6,705 bases of DNA from assembly GCA_031732875.1 (NCBI GenBank), contig JAVMKL010000065.1:1-6705 (forward strand), written 5' to 3'. Each line of letters starts with the position of its first letter. Within the stretch, counting starts at the first letter, position 1. Positions 1 through 6,705 of this stretch are shown here, in pieces. The translations under genes and the position numbers were made by a program. Source of the stretch: JAVMKJ01 sp031732875. GTDB taxonomy: Bacteria; Pseudomonadota; Gammaproteobacteria; Competibacterales; Competibacteraceae. The notes beneath the pieces are model-generated. The model was given only the letters and a program-made list of their open reading frames with translations. It did no database searches and was not told the DNA's origin.

Positions 1-2753
1 ATGAGGATTTGGAACGAATCTGCCAGGAGGTGCGGGGGTATTCCGAAAGGGGCGTGGATCAATTCCAGCAGGAATATCGAATCGTCGCCAAGGACGGCAC
101 CGTGCGCTGGATTGATGACCGGGTCGTCGTCGAACGCAACGCGGAGGGGGAAGTCACGCATTACCAGGGCATCGTCATCGACATCACCGAGCGCAAGCGA
201 GTGGAAGAAGCGTTGCGACAATCCCGGAATCTTCTGCAAACCGTCCTCGATACCATTCCCGCGCGTGTATTCTGGAAAGATCGTCATTCGAGATATTTGG
301 GCTGTAATCGACCCTTCGCGCTCGATACTGGCGTCGATTCGCCCGACGAGATGGTGGGTCGAGACGATTACCAGATGGGTTGGTGGGAACAGGCCGACCT
401 TTATCGAAGCGACGATAAGCAAGTTTTGGAATCCGGCAAATCAAAGCTTGACTACGAAGAGCCCCAGGCGACGCCCGACGGTCGCCATATTTGGCTGCGA
501 ACCTCCAAGGTCCCGCTTCGGGATGCGGATGGCGTCATCTTCGGCATTCTGGGTACATACCAGGACATTACCGCGCACAAACAGGCGGAAGAAGCCATCC
601 GGCGCACCAACCGGCAGCTTCGGATGCTCAGCGACTGCAACCAGGCGTTGATTCGCACCACCGATGAAATGGAATTACTGACCACGATTTGTACAATCGT
701 CGTGCAGGAGGGCGGTTACCGCATGGCTTGGGTGGGTTACGCGGAACAGGATGCGTCCAAAACGATACGGCCGATAGCGCACGCCGGATTCGAGGATGGC
801 TATCTGCAATACCTGAATATCACTTGGGTGGACGACGAACGCGGTCTTGGTCCTATGGGCACCGCCATTCGCACCGGACGCCCCAGCCTCGTCCAGAACA
901 TCGCCAGCGACTCGCGGTTCGCGCCTTGGCGCGCGGAAGCGGCAAAGCGCGACTATGCGGCCGCGTGCGCCCTGCCTTTGACGGCCAGCGACCAGATCTT
1001 CGGGGCCTTGGGCATTTACTCGTCGCTGCCGGATGCGTTCGGTGCTGAAGAAATCGACTTGTTGAGCGAACTGGCCAACGATCTGGCGTTCGGCATCGCC
1101 GTGCTGCGCGCCCGGCTCGAGCGCGAACGGGCTGATGCGGCACTCAAGGAAAGTGAATTTTTCCTCAGAAGGTCCCAAGAGGTGGGAGACCTGGGTTCCT
1201 ACTATTTCGACGCCCGGACGGGCACCTGGGTCAGCTCCGAGAAGCTGGACCAGATATTCGGCGTCGATGACGCCTTCCCGAAAACCACGAGCGGCTGGAT
1301 CGAACTGGTTCATCCGGACCACAAGGAAGAAATGCGCCAACACTTGACCGATCACGTCCTGACCCAGCACAACAAATTCGACAAGGAATACCGCATCGTC
1401 CGACGCGACGACGGCCACGAGCGCTGGGTCCATAGCCTGGGCGAACTCGAATTCGACGAAAGCGGCGTCCCGATCAGGATGATCGGCACAATCCAGGACA
1501 TCACCCAGAGGAAGCGGGCCGAGGAGGCCTTGCGGGCCAGCGAGGCCCTGCTTGCCAAGACGACAGCGGACGCGCCGGCCATGATCTACCAGTTCCTGCT
1601 GCGTCCGGATGGTACAAGCTGCTTCCCTTACGCCAGCGCCTGGTGTTGGGACATGTTCGGCGTGCTGCCGGAGGTGCTGCGGGAGAGTGCCGCGCCCCTG
1701 GTCGACCTGATTCTTCCCGAAGACCGGCCCGGCTTCGAGGAATCGGTGGCCCGCTCGGCGCGGACCCTCGAGCCCTGGCGCCATGAATACCGCTTGCGCT
1801 CCGCGCGCGGGGACATCGTCTGGCACCAGGGCATCTCCAGGCCCGAGCGACAGGCCGACGGCAGCATCCTCTGGAGCGGTATCTTCTTCGACACCACCGA
1901 GCGCAAGCGGACTGAGGAGGAACTGCAACGATACCGGGAACACCTGGAGGAGCTGGTCGCCGAGCGTACCGCCGAGCTGCGCCAGGCCATGACCCAACTG
2001 GTGCAGGCCGAGAAGCTGGCGGCGCTGGGCCATCTGGTCGCCGGGGTCGCGCACGAACTCAACACCCCGCTGGGCAACGCGCGCACCGTCGCCGGTGCCT
2101 TGGGCGAGCACCTGGGCGAGTTCGCCGCCGCCGTCGAGTCTGGCGTTCTGCGCCGTTCCCAGGTGGATGCCTTCCTCAAGCGCGGTTGGGAAGCGGTCGA
2201 CCTGCTCGAACGCAACACCGCTCGCGCCGCCGACCTGATCGGCCACTTCAAGCAGGTGACGGTGGACCAGAGCAGCGCCCGCCGCCGCCGTTTCGACCTG
2301 CGCCAGACCGTCGAAGAGCTGCTCGCCACCCTGCGACCCCAGTTCAAGCACACCGCCCACCGCATCGAGCTGGATATTCCAGCCGGCCTGGAGTTGGACA
2401 GCTACCCTGGCCCCCTGGAGCAGGTCGTCACCAACTTGGTCACCAACTCCCTGATCCACGGTTTCGCCGGGATCGAGGCCGGGCTGATCCGCATCGGTGC
2501 CGTGCTGCTCGGGTCCGACCGCGTCCAGCTCGACTACGCCGACGACGGGATCGGTATCCCGGAAACGATACTGAAACGAATCTTCGAGCCATTTTTCACC
2601 ACCCGGCTGGGCCAGGGCGGCAGCGGGCTGGGGCTGTACATCGTCTATAATCTGGTCACCGGGGTTTTGGGTGGAACCGTTCGGGTTTGCGGTAAACCCG
2701 GCCACGGCACGGTTTTCACTTTCGTTTTGCCTCGAACTGCTCCGATTCGCTAG
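1..2753 (+). CDS. Multi-sensor PAS/GAF hybrid-input histidine kinase, 5' end missing
   Basis: Cytoplasmic sensor histidine kinase; no membrane segment is visible in the part present. The frame is already open at the left edge (first whole codon at 3), and the only early start is a TTG at 9 inside a PAS domain, so the true start lies outside. Numbering from that TTG: end of a PAS/PAC domain to about 64 (closing with ITERKR), PAS about 72-190, GAF about 208-366, PAS about 380-503, PAS about 510-633, coiled coil about 635-670, HisKA with phosphoacceptor His682 in VAHELNTPLG, then HATPase about 775-912. The ATPase boxes are intact: N box around Asn813 (TNLVTNSLIHGF), G1 around Asp846 (DDGIGIP), F box IFEPFFTT, G2 GQGGSGLGL. 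It should autophosphorylate and pass phosphate to a separate regulator, since it has no receiver domain. Ligands are unknown. GC content jumps between the sensor half and the kinase core. The family call is firm; the signal is not inferable. Confidence 0.93.
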   Translation, partial: EDLERICQEVRGYSERGVDQFQQEYRIVAKDGTVRWIDDRVVVERNAEGEVTHYQGIVIDITERKRVEEALRQSRNLLQTVLDTIPARVFWKDRHSRYLGCNRPFALDTGVDSPDEMVGRDDYQMGWWEQADLYRSDDKQVLESGKSKLDYEEPQATPDGRHIWLRTSKVPLRDADGVIFGILGTYQDITAHKQAEEAIRRTNRQLRMLSDCNQALIRTTDEMELLTTICTIVVQEGGYRMAWVGYAEQDASKTIRPIAHAGFEDGYLQYLNITWVDDERGLGPMGTAIRTGRPSLVQNIASDSRFAPWRAEAAKRDYAAACALPLTASDQIFGALGIYSSLPDAFGAEEIDLLSELANDLAFGIAVLRARLERERADAALKESEFFLRRSQEVGDLGSYYFDARTGTWVSSEKLDQIFGVDDAFPKTTSGWIELVHPDHKEEMRQHLTDHVLTQHNKFDKEYRIVRRDDGHERWVHSLGELEFDESGVPIRMIGTIQDITQRKRAEEALRASEALLAKTTADAPAMIYQFLLRPDGTSCFPYASAWCWDMFGVLPEVLRESAAPLVDLILPEDRPGFEESVARSARTLEPWRHEYRLRSARGDIVWHQGISRPERQADGSILWSGIFFDTTERKRTEEELQRYREHLEELVAERTAELRQAMTQLVQAEKLAALGHLVAGVAHELNTPLGNARTVAGALGEHLGEFAAAVESGVLRRSQVDAFLKRGWEAVDLLERNTARAADLIGHFKQVTVDQSSARRRRFDLRQTVEELLATLRPQFKHTAHRIELDIPAGLELDSYPGPLEQVVTNLVTNSLIHGFAGIEAGLIRIGAVLLGSDRVQLDYADDGIGIPETILKRIFEPFFTTRLGQGGSGLGLYIVYNLVTGVLGGTVRVCGKPGHGTVFTFVLPRTAPIR
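178..199 (+). repeat. Exact 22-base PAS-linker repeat (also at 6316-6337)
   Basis: The bases encoding the IDITERKR-type end of a PAS domain are identical at 178-199 in the first kinase and 6316-6337 in the second. A third copy at 1888-1909 has one mismatch. Looser versions occur at the ends of the other PAS domains (near 1497, 4918 and 5292). It arises from a conserved protein motif, but the exact identity at DNA level could serve as a site of recombination between sensor modules. Confidence 0.7.
1890..2277 (+). repeat. Copy 1 of a 388-base kinase-core direct repeat
   Basis: Encodes the end of the last PAS domain, the coiled coil and the phosphoacceptor region of the first kinase. It aligns without gaps to 6318-6705 at a constant offset of 4428 bases. 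By hand alignment the 129 encoded residues differ at about 20 positions. It is a paralogous domain, not a mobile element; the real repeat probably continues past the window edge into the ATPase domain. Confidence 0.85.
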
Positions 2754-2800
2754 CCCGACGCAGTATTGCTTTCCTCCGACGAAGTTCGCCTCCCGACCTT

Positions 2801-2830
2801 TTGAAAAAGGACGAGCGTTAAAGAGGTAAT
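2801..2830 (+). promoter_or_regulatory. Candidate sigma70-type promoter for ercA
   Basis: TTGAAA at 2801-2806 resembles a -35 box. GGTAAT at 2825-2830 matches four of six bases of the -10 consensus, with an 18-base spacer. It lies between the stop of the upstream kinase and the ercA start, and would give a leader of roughly 110 bases. The -35 part sits inside a short dyad (CCTTTTGAAAAAGG, 2797-2810). This is a pattern match by eye only; ErcA-type genes may also be transcribed by read-through from upstream. Confidence 0.33.
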
Positions 2831-2851
2831 GCCCTCCATCGGACAACGGTG

Positions 2852-2890
2852 TCTTTCCCGCCAATCCCAACGATATTGCGGGCAAACAGA
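2852..2890 (+). promoter_or_regulatory. Imperfect dyad in the ercA leader
   Basis: CCCGC (2857-2861) pairs with GCGGG (2878-2882). Inside it AAT (2863-2865) pairs with ATT (2875-2877) past one bulged C, leaving a nine-base loop. Outside it TTT (2854-2856) pairs with AAA (2884-2886) past another bulged C, with two further possible pairs beyond. No T-tract follows, so it is not a convincing intrinsic terminator. It could be a leader hairpin, an operator or chance. Confidence 0.22.
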
Positions 2891-2939
2891 AATGGAGGCT
2901 TTCGGGTATCGAAGGACTGCGATGATGCGTGTTCGAGCC

Positions 2940-2944
2940 AGGAG
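2940..2944 (+). promoter_or_regulatory. Ribosome binding site that fixes the ercA start
   Basis: AGGAG ends six bases before the ATG at 2951. The same frame is open upstream to a GTG at 2849, but that codon lacks a Shine-Dalgarno sequence. The extra 34 residues it would add also do not look like the start of the alcohol dehydrogenase family. The ATG at 2951 is therefore preferred. Confidence 0.75.
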
Positions 2945-2950
2945 ATTTCC

Positions 2951-4114
2951 ATGACCGACACGATGATGGCGTTACGCAAATTCGTTGCACCGGAATTCGT
3001 TTTTGGCACCGGAAGCCGCAAACTCGTGGCCCGCTACGCCAAACTCTATGGTGCGCACCGGGCGCTGCTGGTCACCGATCCCGGCCTGATCGCGGCTGGC
3101 TGGGCCGGAGAGGTGGAAGCGGTCCTCGCCGAGGAGGACATTCGATGCACGCGTTTTGCCGAAATCTCTCCCAATCCGCGGGACCACGAAGTCATGAAGG
3201 GTGCCGCGATTTTCCTCGAAAATCGCTGCGACATCATCGTCTGCGTCGGCGGCGGCAGCGTCATGGACTGCGGTAAAGGGATCGGCGTGGTCACCGCCAG
3301 CGGCCGGCATATTTTGGATTTCGAAGGAATAGATCAGATCGTCAAACCGGCACCCCCCTTGATCTGCGTTCCAACCACCGCTGGAACATCCGCCGATGTC
3401 TCTCAGTTCGCGATCATCACCGACACCGAGGAGCGGGCGAAAATTGCCATCATCAGCAAGGCCGTAGTGCCAGACATTTCGTTGATCGACCCGGAAACGC
3501 TAGTCACCAAGAACGCCTATCTGACAGCATGTACCGGTATTGATGTACTGGTCCACGCCGTCGAAGCTTTCGTGTCGGTCGCCCATTCCCCCGTCACCGA
3601 CCTGCATGCTTTGGAGGCCGTCCGCCTCATCCACGAGAATCTCCATGCATCGATCACTCGACCCCACGATATCGAACTGCGGCAGCGTGTGATGTTGGCC
3701 AGTCTTCATGCTGGCCTCGCCTTTTCCAATGCCAGCTTGGGCGCGGTACACGCCATGGCCCACAGTCTCGGCGGCTATAAGGATCTGCCGCATGGAGAAT
3801 GCAACGCTTTACTGCTTGATCGGGTCATGGCGTTCAACTTCGACACCGAACCCGAACGCTTTACCAAGATTGGGGAAGTTATGGGCATCGATTTGCGCGG
3901 CATGACCTTGAAAACGCGGCGCCGAAAGATTCTCGATGTCGTTGCCGAATTCCGGTGCACGGCGGGCGTGATCGGCACCCTCGGCGATCGTCGGATCAGA
4001 ACCGATGATGTGATAGAGCTAGCGCGCAAGGCGGTGGTCGATCCCTGCATGGTCACCAATCCGCGTCGGGCCAAGGCAGCAGACATTCAGGCCGTTTATG
4101 AAGAGGCGCTCTGA
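2951..4114 (+). CDS. ercA: ErcA-like iron-containing alcohol dehydrogenase family protein
   Basis: A 387-residue group III (iron-dependent) alcohol dehydrogenase family protein of typical length. The N-terminal Rossmann-like half carries the dinucleotide-binding motif GGGSVMDCGK at 100-109. PTTAGTSADVSQF follows in the middle. The helical C-terminal half holds the metal site: Asp198 and His202 (DVLVH), His267 (first His of HAMAH) and His281 (LPHGECNA). Their spacing closely matches FucO (Asp196, His200, His263, His277), and His271 matches the second active-site histidine of FucO. Overall sequence feel, including SKAVVPDISLIDPET and TACTGID, fits ErcA of Pseudomonas aeruginosa rather than a general fermentative enzyme. 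There, ErcA is a cytoplasmic component of the network controlling PQQ-dependent ethanol oxidation. The gene follows a 197-base gap after one kinase and overlaps the next by 17 bases, which supports a signalling role. Whether it is catalytically active or senses alcohol/aldehyde or NAD state cannot be told; the ligands suggest it can bind metal. Confidence 0.92.
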   Translation: MTDTMMALRKFVAPEFVFGTGSRKLVARYAKLYGAHRALLVTDPGLIAAGWAGEVEAVLAEEDIRCTRFAEISPNPRDHEVMKGAAIFLENRCDIIVCVGGGSVMDCGKGIGVVTASGRHILDFEGIDQIVKPAPPLICVPTTAGTSADVSQFAIITDTEERAKIAIISKAVVPDISLIDPETLVTKNAYLTACTGIDVLVHAVEAFVSVAHSPVTDLHALEAVRLIHENLHASITRPHDIELRQRVMLASLHAGLAFSNASLGAVHAMAHSLGGYKDLPHGECNALLLDRVMAFNFDTEPERFTKIGEVMGIDLRGMTLKTRRRKILDVVAEFRCTAGVIGTLGDRRIRTDDVIELARKAVVDPCMVTNPRRAKAADIQAVYEEAL

Positions 4115-6705
4115 ACTGCCCGAAGACTGGGATGCGTTGCGCGAGAAAATTATTGGTCTCGGCGAGCGTTCGGTCCGCAAAAGCTACTACCCGGAACTTC
4201 AGCAGCAATACGCGGAGCTAAAACGGTTCCGCCAACTCCTCGACCAGAGCAGCGAACTCATCCTCGTCTTCGATGTGGCCAGCTTGCGGGTGGTGGACGC
4301 CAATACTACGGCGCGCCAAACCCTGAAGCACCTTGGGGAAAGCCTGCAAAGGGTTCATCTTTCGGAACTCCATCCCACTTTTGGCGAAATGGCGCTGGAA
4401 GCGATCGCAAGACCGGGGCAGTCAATTTTGGTGCAGGCCAAATACGGGTGCGCGGATGGAGCGGTGCATACCCTGGACGGCTGGATCAAGGTGGTCACGG
4501 TGGACGATCAGCAAACCGGAATGCTGATCGTCCGGGATATCTCCGTCCGTATACAGGCGGAGCAGGCTTTGCGGGAAAGCGAGGCCAAGTACCGTCGCCT
4601 TCACGAGTCCATGCGGGACGCCTTCGTCAGCGTCGATATGACTGGCGTTCTTCTGGAATTCAACTCTGCCTATCAAGCGATGCTCGGCTACTCGGAAGAA
4701 GAACTGCGCCAATTGACTTATCAGGACCTCACTCCCGAGAAATGGCATGCCTTCGAAGCCAAAATCGTGGAAAAACAAGTGCTGGAGCGAGGATATTCGG
4801 ACGTTTACGAGAAGGAATATCGCCGGAAAGATGGAAGCATTTTTCCGGTTGAACTACGCACGATTTTGCTACGCGATGCGGCTAACCAGCCGACCGGCAT
4901 GTGGGCTATCGTGCGCGACATCACCGACCGCAAACGAGCAGAAGCCGCGCTGCGGGAGAGTGAGGAGCGTTTCACCAAGGCTTTCCATCTTAGCCCGGCG
5001 CCGATGGCCATTACCGAAATCGACACCGGCCGCTTCCTCGACACCAACGCGCAAGTGCAGCGCATGTTGGGCTATACCCGCGAGGAGATGGTCGGCCACA
5101 CCTCCACGGAACTCGGCGTCTGGGTCGATCCGGGCACGCGCGAACGGATGATCGCACAGCTCCGCACGGATGGGGTTTTTCGGGAAATGCCGACGCGCTT
5201 TCGAACCAAGACGGGCGACGTTCGAGAAGTGCTCTGGTCGGTGGAAATCATCCACCTGGGCGAGCGGAATGTTTTGTTGTCTCTTATATTCGATATTACC
5301 GAGCGCGCGCGCGCCGAAGAGGCGTTGCGCGAGAGCGAAGCGCGCGTCCGGGCGAAACTGGACAGCCTTTTATCCCCCGAAGGCGACATCGGCACGCTGG
5401 AATTGGCCGATATTCTCGACGTGCCGGCCCTCCAGGCCACGATGGACGAATTCTTCAAGCTCACGCGGATCGGCGTGGGGATCATCGATCTGCGGGGGCG
5501 GGTGCTGGTCAGCACTGGCTGGCAGGATATCTGCGTAAAATTTCACCGGGTCCATCCGATCACCTGCCAGAACTGCCTCGAAAGCGACATGGAGTTGTCG
5601 CGCGGCGTAGAACCGGGCACGTTCAAACTCTACCGCTGTAAGAACCAGATGTACGACATCGCCACGCCCATCGTGGTGGGCGGACGGCACTTGGGCAACC
5701 TGTTTCTGGGGCAGTTCTTCTTCGACGACGAACCGCCGGATCGCGAACTCTTCCGCGCCCAGGCCCGACGATACGGCTTCGACGAACAAGAGTATCTCGC
5801 CGCGCTGGACCGGACGCCGCGCTGGAGTCGGGACCAGGTCGGCACGGTCATGGCGTTCTACGCTCGATTCGCCTACCTGTTCTCGACTCTGAGCTACGGC
5901 AACATCAAGCTGGCGCGGAGCGTGGCGGAGCGGGACACGCTGCTCGACTCGTTGAAAGCGAGCGAAGCGCGGTTGCAGGAGACCGGGGAATTTTTGAGCA
6001 CGCTGCTCGACGCCATCCCCATACCGGTTTTCTACAAGGACGCGGCAGGTCGTTATCTCGGCTTCAACGAAGCCTTTACGGTGTTCTATGGCAAGAAGCA
6101 CCAGGAACTGGTTGGCAAAACCGTATTCGATCTTGCCCCCCGAGAACTGGCCGAAATCTATCACGCGAAAGATCTCGAAATCCTCCAACACCCGGTTCCG
6201 CAGGTTTACGAATCGCGCGTGATCGACGCTCAAGGTGCCGCTCATGACGTGGTTTTCCACAAGGCCACGTTCGCCGATTCCAACCACTGCGTTCGCGGAT
6301 TGATCGGCGTGATTCTCGACATCACCGAGCGCAAGCGGGCGGAAGCGGAATTGCAGCGGCACCGGGAGCACCTGGAGGAACTGGTCGCCGAACGCACCGC
6401 CGATCTGCGCCAAGCGATGGACCAACTGGTGCAGTCCGAAAAATTGGCGGCGCTGGGTAGCCTGGTCGCTGGCGTCGCCCACGAACTCAACACCCCGCTA
6501 GGCAACGCTCGGGTGATCGCTGGTACCTTGGGCGAGCATCTGCGCGAGTTCGCCGCCGCCGTCGAGTCCGGCGCCCTGCGTCGCTCCCAAGTGGAAAGGT
6601 TTTTGAACCGGGGCCGGGAAGCGGTGGACCTGCTGGAGCGCAACGCCGCTCGCGCCGCCGACCTGATCGGCCACTTCAAGCAGGTCGCCGTCGACCAGAC
6701 CAGCG
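4098..6705 (+). CDS. Multi-sensor histidine kinase with PocR domain, 3' end missing
   Basis: Soluble sensor histidine kinase, open for 869 codons to the window end. The ATG at 4098 overlaps ercA by 17 bases in another frame; a weak AGG at 4089-4091 suggests translation coupled to ercA. Domains: N-terminal motif about 10-41 (IIGLGERSVRKSYYPELQQ), also seen at the start of other proteobacterial PAS kinases; PAS about 42-152; PAS about 163-280; PAS about 290-403; PocR sensory domain about 436-607; PAS about 627-746; coiled coil about 750-785; phosphoacceptor His795 in VAHELNTPLG. The HATPase domain must lie beyond the right edge. The PocR part shows the family hallmarks GWQDICVKFHRVHP, TCQNC, YRCKN, DIATPIVVGG, GNLFLGQFFFDDEP and LSYGNIKLA, with Cys490, Cys493 and Cys514. 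PocR domains are PAS-like and are predicted to bind simple hydrocarbon derivatives. LRESE linkers join the PAS units. Next to ercA, a role in sensing alcohol-related metabolites is a reasonable inference; the actual ligand is unknown. Confidence 0.92.
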   Translation, partial: MKRRSELPEDWDALREKIIGLGERSVRKSYYPELQQQYAELKRFRQLLDQSSELILVFDVASLRVVDANTTARQTLKHLGESLQRVHLSELHPTFGEMALEAIARPGQSILVQAKYGCADGAVHTLDGWIKVVTVDDQQTGMLIVRDISVRIQAEQALRESEAKYRRLHESMRDAFVSVDMTGVLLEFNSAYQAMLGYSEEELRQLTYQDLTPEKWHAFEAKIVEKQVLERGYSDVYEKEYRRKDGSIFPVELRTILLRDAANQPTGMWAIVRDITDRKRAEAALRESEERFTKAFHLSPAPMAITEIDTGRFLDTNAQVQRMLGYTREEMVGHTSTELGVWVDPGTRERMIAQLRTDGVFREMPTRFRTKTGDVREVLWSVEIIHLGERNVLLSLIFDITERARAEEALRESEARVRAKLDSLLSPEGDIGTLELADILDVPALQATMDEFFKLTRIGVGIIDLRGRVLVSTGWQDICVKFHRVHPITCQNCLESDMELSRGVEPGTFKLYRCKNQMYDIATPIVVGGRHLGNLFLGQFFFDDEPPDRELFRAQARRYGFDEQEYLAALDRTPRWSRDQVGTVMAFYARFAYLFSTLSYGNIKLARSVAERDTLLDSLKASEARLQETGEFLSTLLDAIPIPVFYKDAAGRYLGFNEAFTVFYGKKHQELVGKTVFDLAPRELAEIYHAKDLEILQHPVPQVYESRVIDAQGAAHDVVFHKATFADSNHCVRGLIGVILDITERKRAEAELQRHREHLEELVAERTADLRQAMDQLVQSEKLAALGSLVAGVAHELNTPLGNARVIAGTLGEHLREFAAAVESGALRRSQVERFLNRGREAVDLLERNAARAADLIGHFKQVAVDQTS
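6318..6705 (+). repeat. Copy 2 of a 388-base kinase-core direct repeat
   Basis: Partner of 1890-2277, in the same frame and orientation, within the second kinase. It begins at the DITERKR motif that closes the last PAS domain and runs through His795 to the window end. The resemblance stops abruptly upstream, where the sensor domains of the two kinases are unrelated in detail. Confidence 0.85.

Noticed and set aside
1..651. Forward open frame beginning with ATG at position 1
   Set aside because: It overlaps the kinase frame that encodes recognisable PAS domains, and its own product is arginine/serine-rich low-information sequence.
2797..2810. CCTTTTGAAAAAGG as an intrinsic terminator for the first kinase
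   Set aside because: The stem is only about five AT-rich pairs with no following T-tract. It overlaps the better explanation as part of a -35 element.
2849..2950. Extended ercA start at GTG 2849
   Set aside because: There is no ribosome binding site in front of it. The extra 34 residues do not fit the family, and the ATG at 2951 has AGGAG at ideal spacing.
675..2990. A 771-codon open frame on the minus strand opposite the first kinase
   Set aside because: It lies entirely opposite a gene with clear domains and runs across the intergenic gap. Its translation shows no recognisable domain, and long antisense frames are expected in GC-rich genes with biased third positions.
5370..6482. A 370-codon open frame on the minus strand opposite the second kinase
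   Set aside because: It resembles the antisense of the first kinase because the underlying cores are paralogous. The sense strand encodes intact PocR, PAS and HisKA sequence, so this is a shadow.

Overview
The window is a dense piece of chromosome from a high-GC bacterium, most likely a gammaproteobacterium (possibly a methylotroph, methanotroph or other alcohol oxidiser). That placement rests on the proteins: the central gene closely resembles ErcA, the alcohol-dehydrogenase-like protein known from ethanol regulation in Pseudomonas. It is flanked by large soluble PAS-type histidine kinases of a kind common in metabolically versatile proteobacteria. The lineage is inferred, not proven.

Layout, all on the + strand. 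(1) Positions 1-2753: the 3' part of a multi-sensor histidine kinase, cut off by the left edge, in the order PAS (partial), PAS, GAF, PAS, PAS, coiled coil, HisKA, HATPase. (2) Positions 2754-2950: a 197-base gap with a candidate sigma70-type promoter, an imperfect dyad and a clear ribosome binding site. (3) Positions 2951-4114: ercA, a 387-residue iron-dependent alcohol dehydrogenase family protein. (4) Positions 4098-6705: a second multi-sensor histidine kinase, overlapping the end of ercA by 17 bases and cut off by the right edge. Its order is a conserved N-terminal motif, PAS, PAS, PAS, PocR, PAS, coiled coil and the start of the phosphoacceptor region. The frame is open from 4098 to the window end (869 codons).

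The likely working unit is a sensory circuit for a small alcohol, aldehyde or hydrocarbon-derived compound. ercA and the downstream kinase are probably co-transcribed and translationally coupled. That kinase carries a PocR domain, a family predicted to bind simple hydrocarbon derivatives, and ErcA is known in Pseudomonas as a regulatory alcohol-dehydrogenase homologue in ethanol oxidation. The upstream kinase has a nearly identical phosphoacceptor module, so the two may share a response regulator. No response regulator, alcohol oxidation enzyme, RNA gene, mobile element or CRISPR array is visible here. The known parts are recognisable families; the more unusual point is their arrangement and the shared kinase module.
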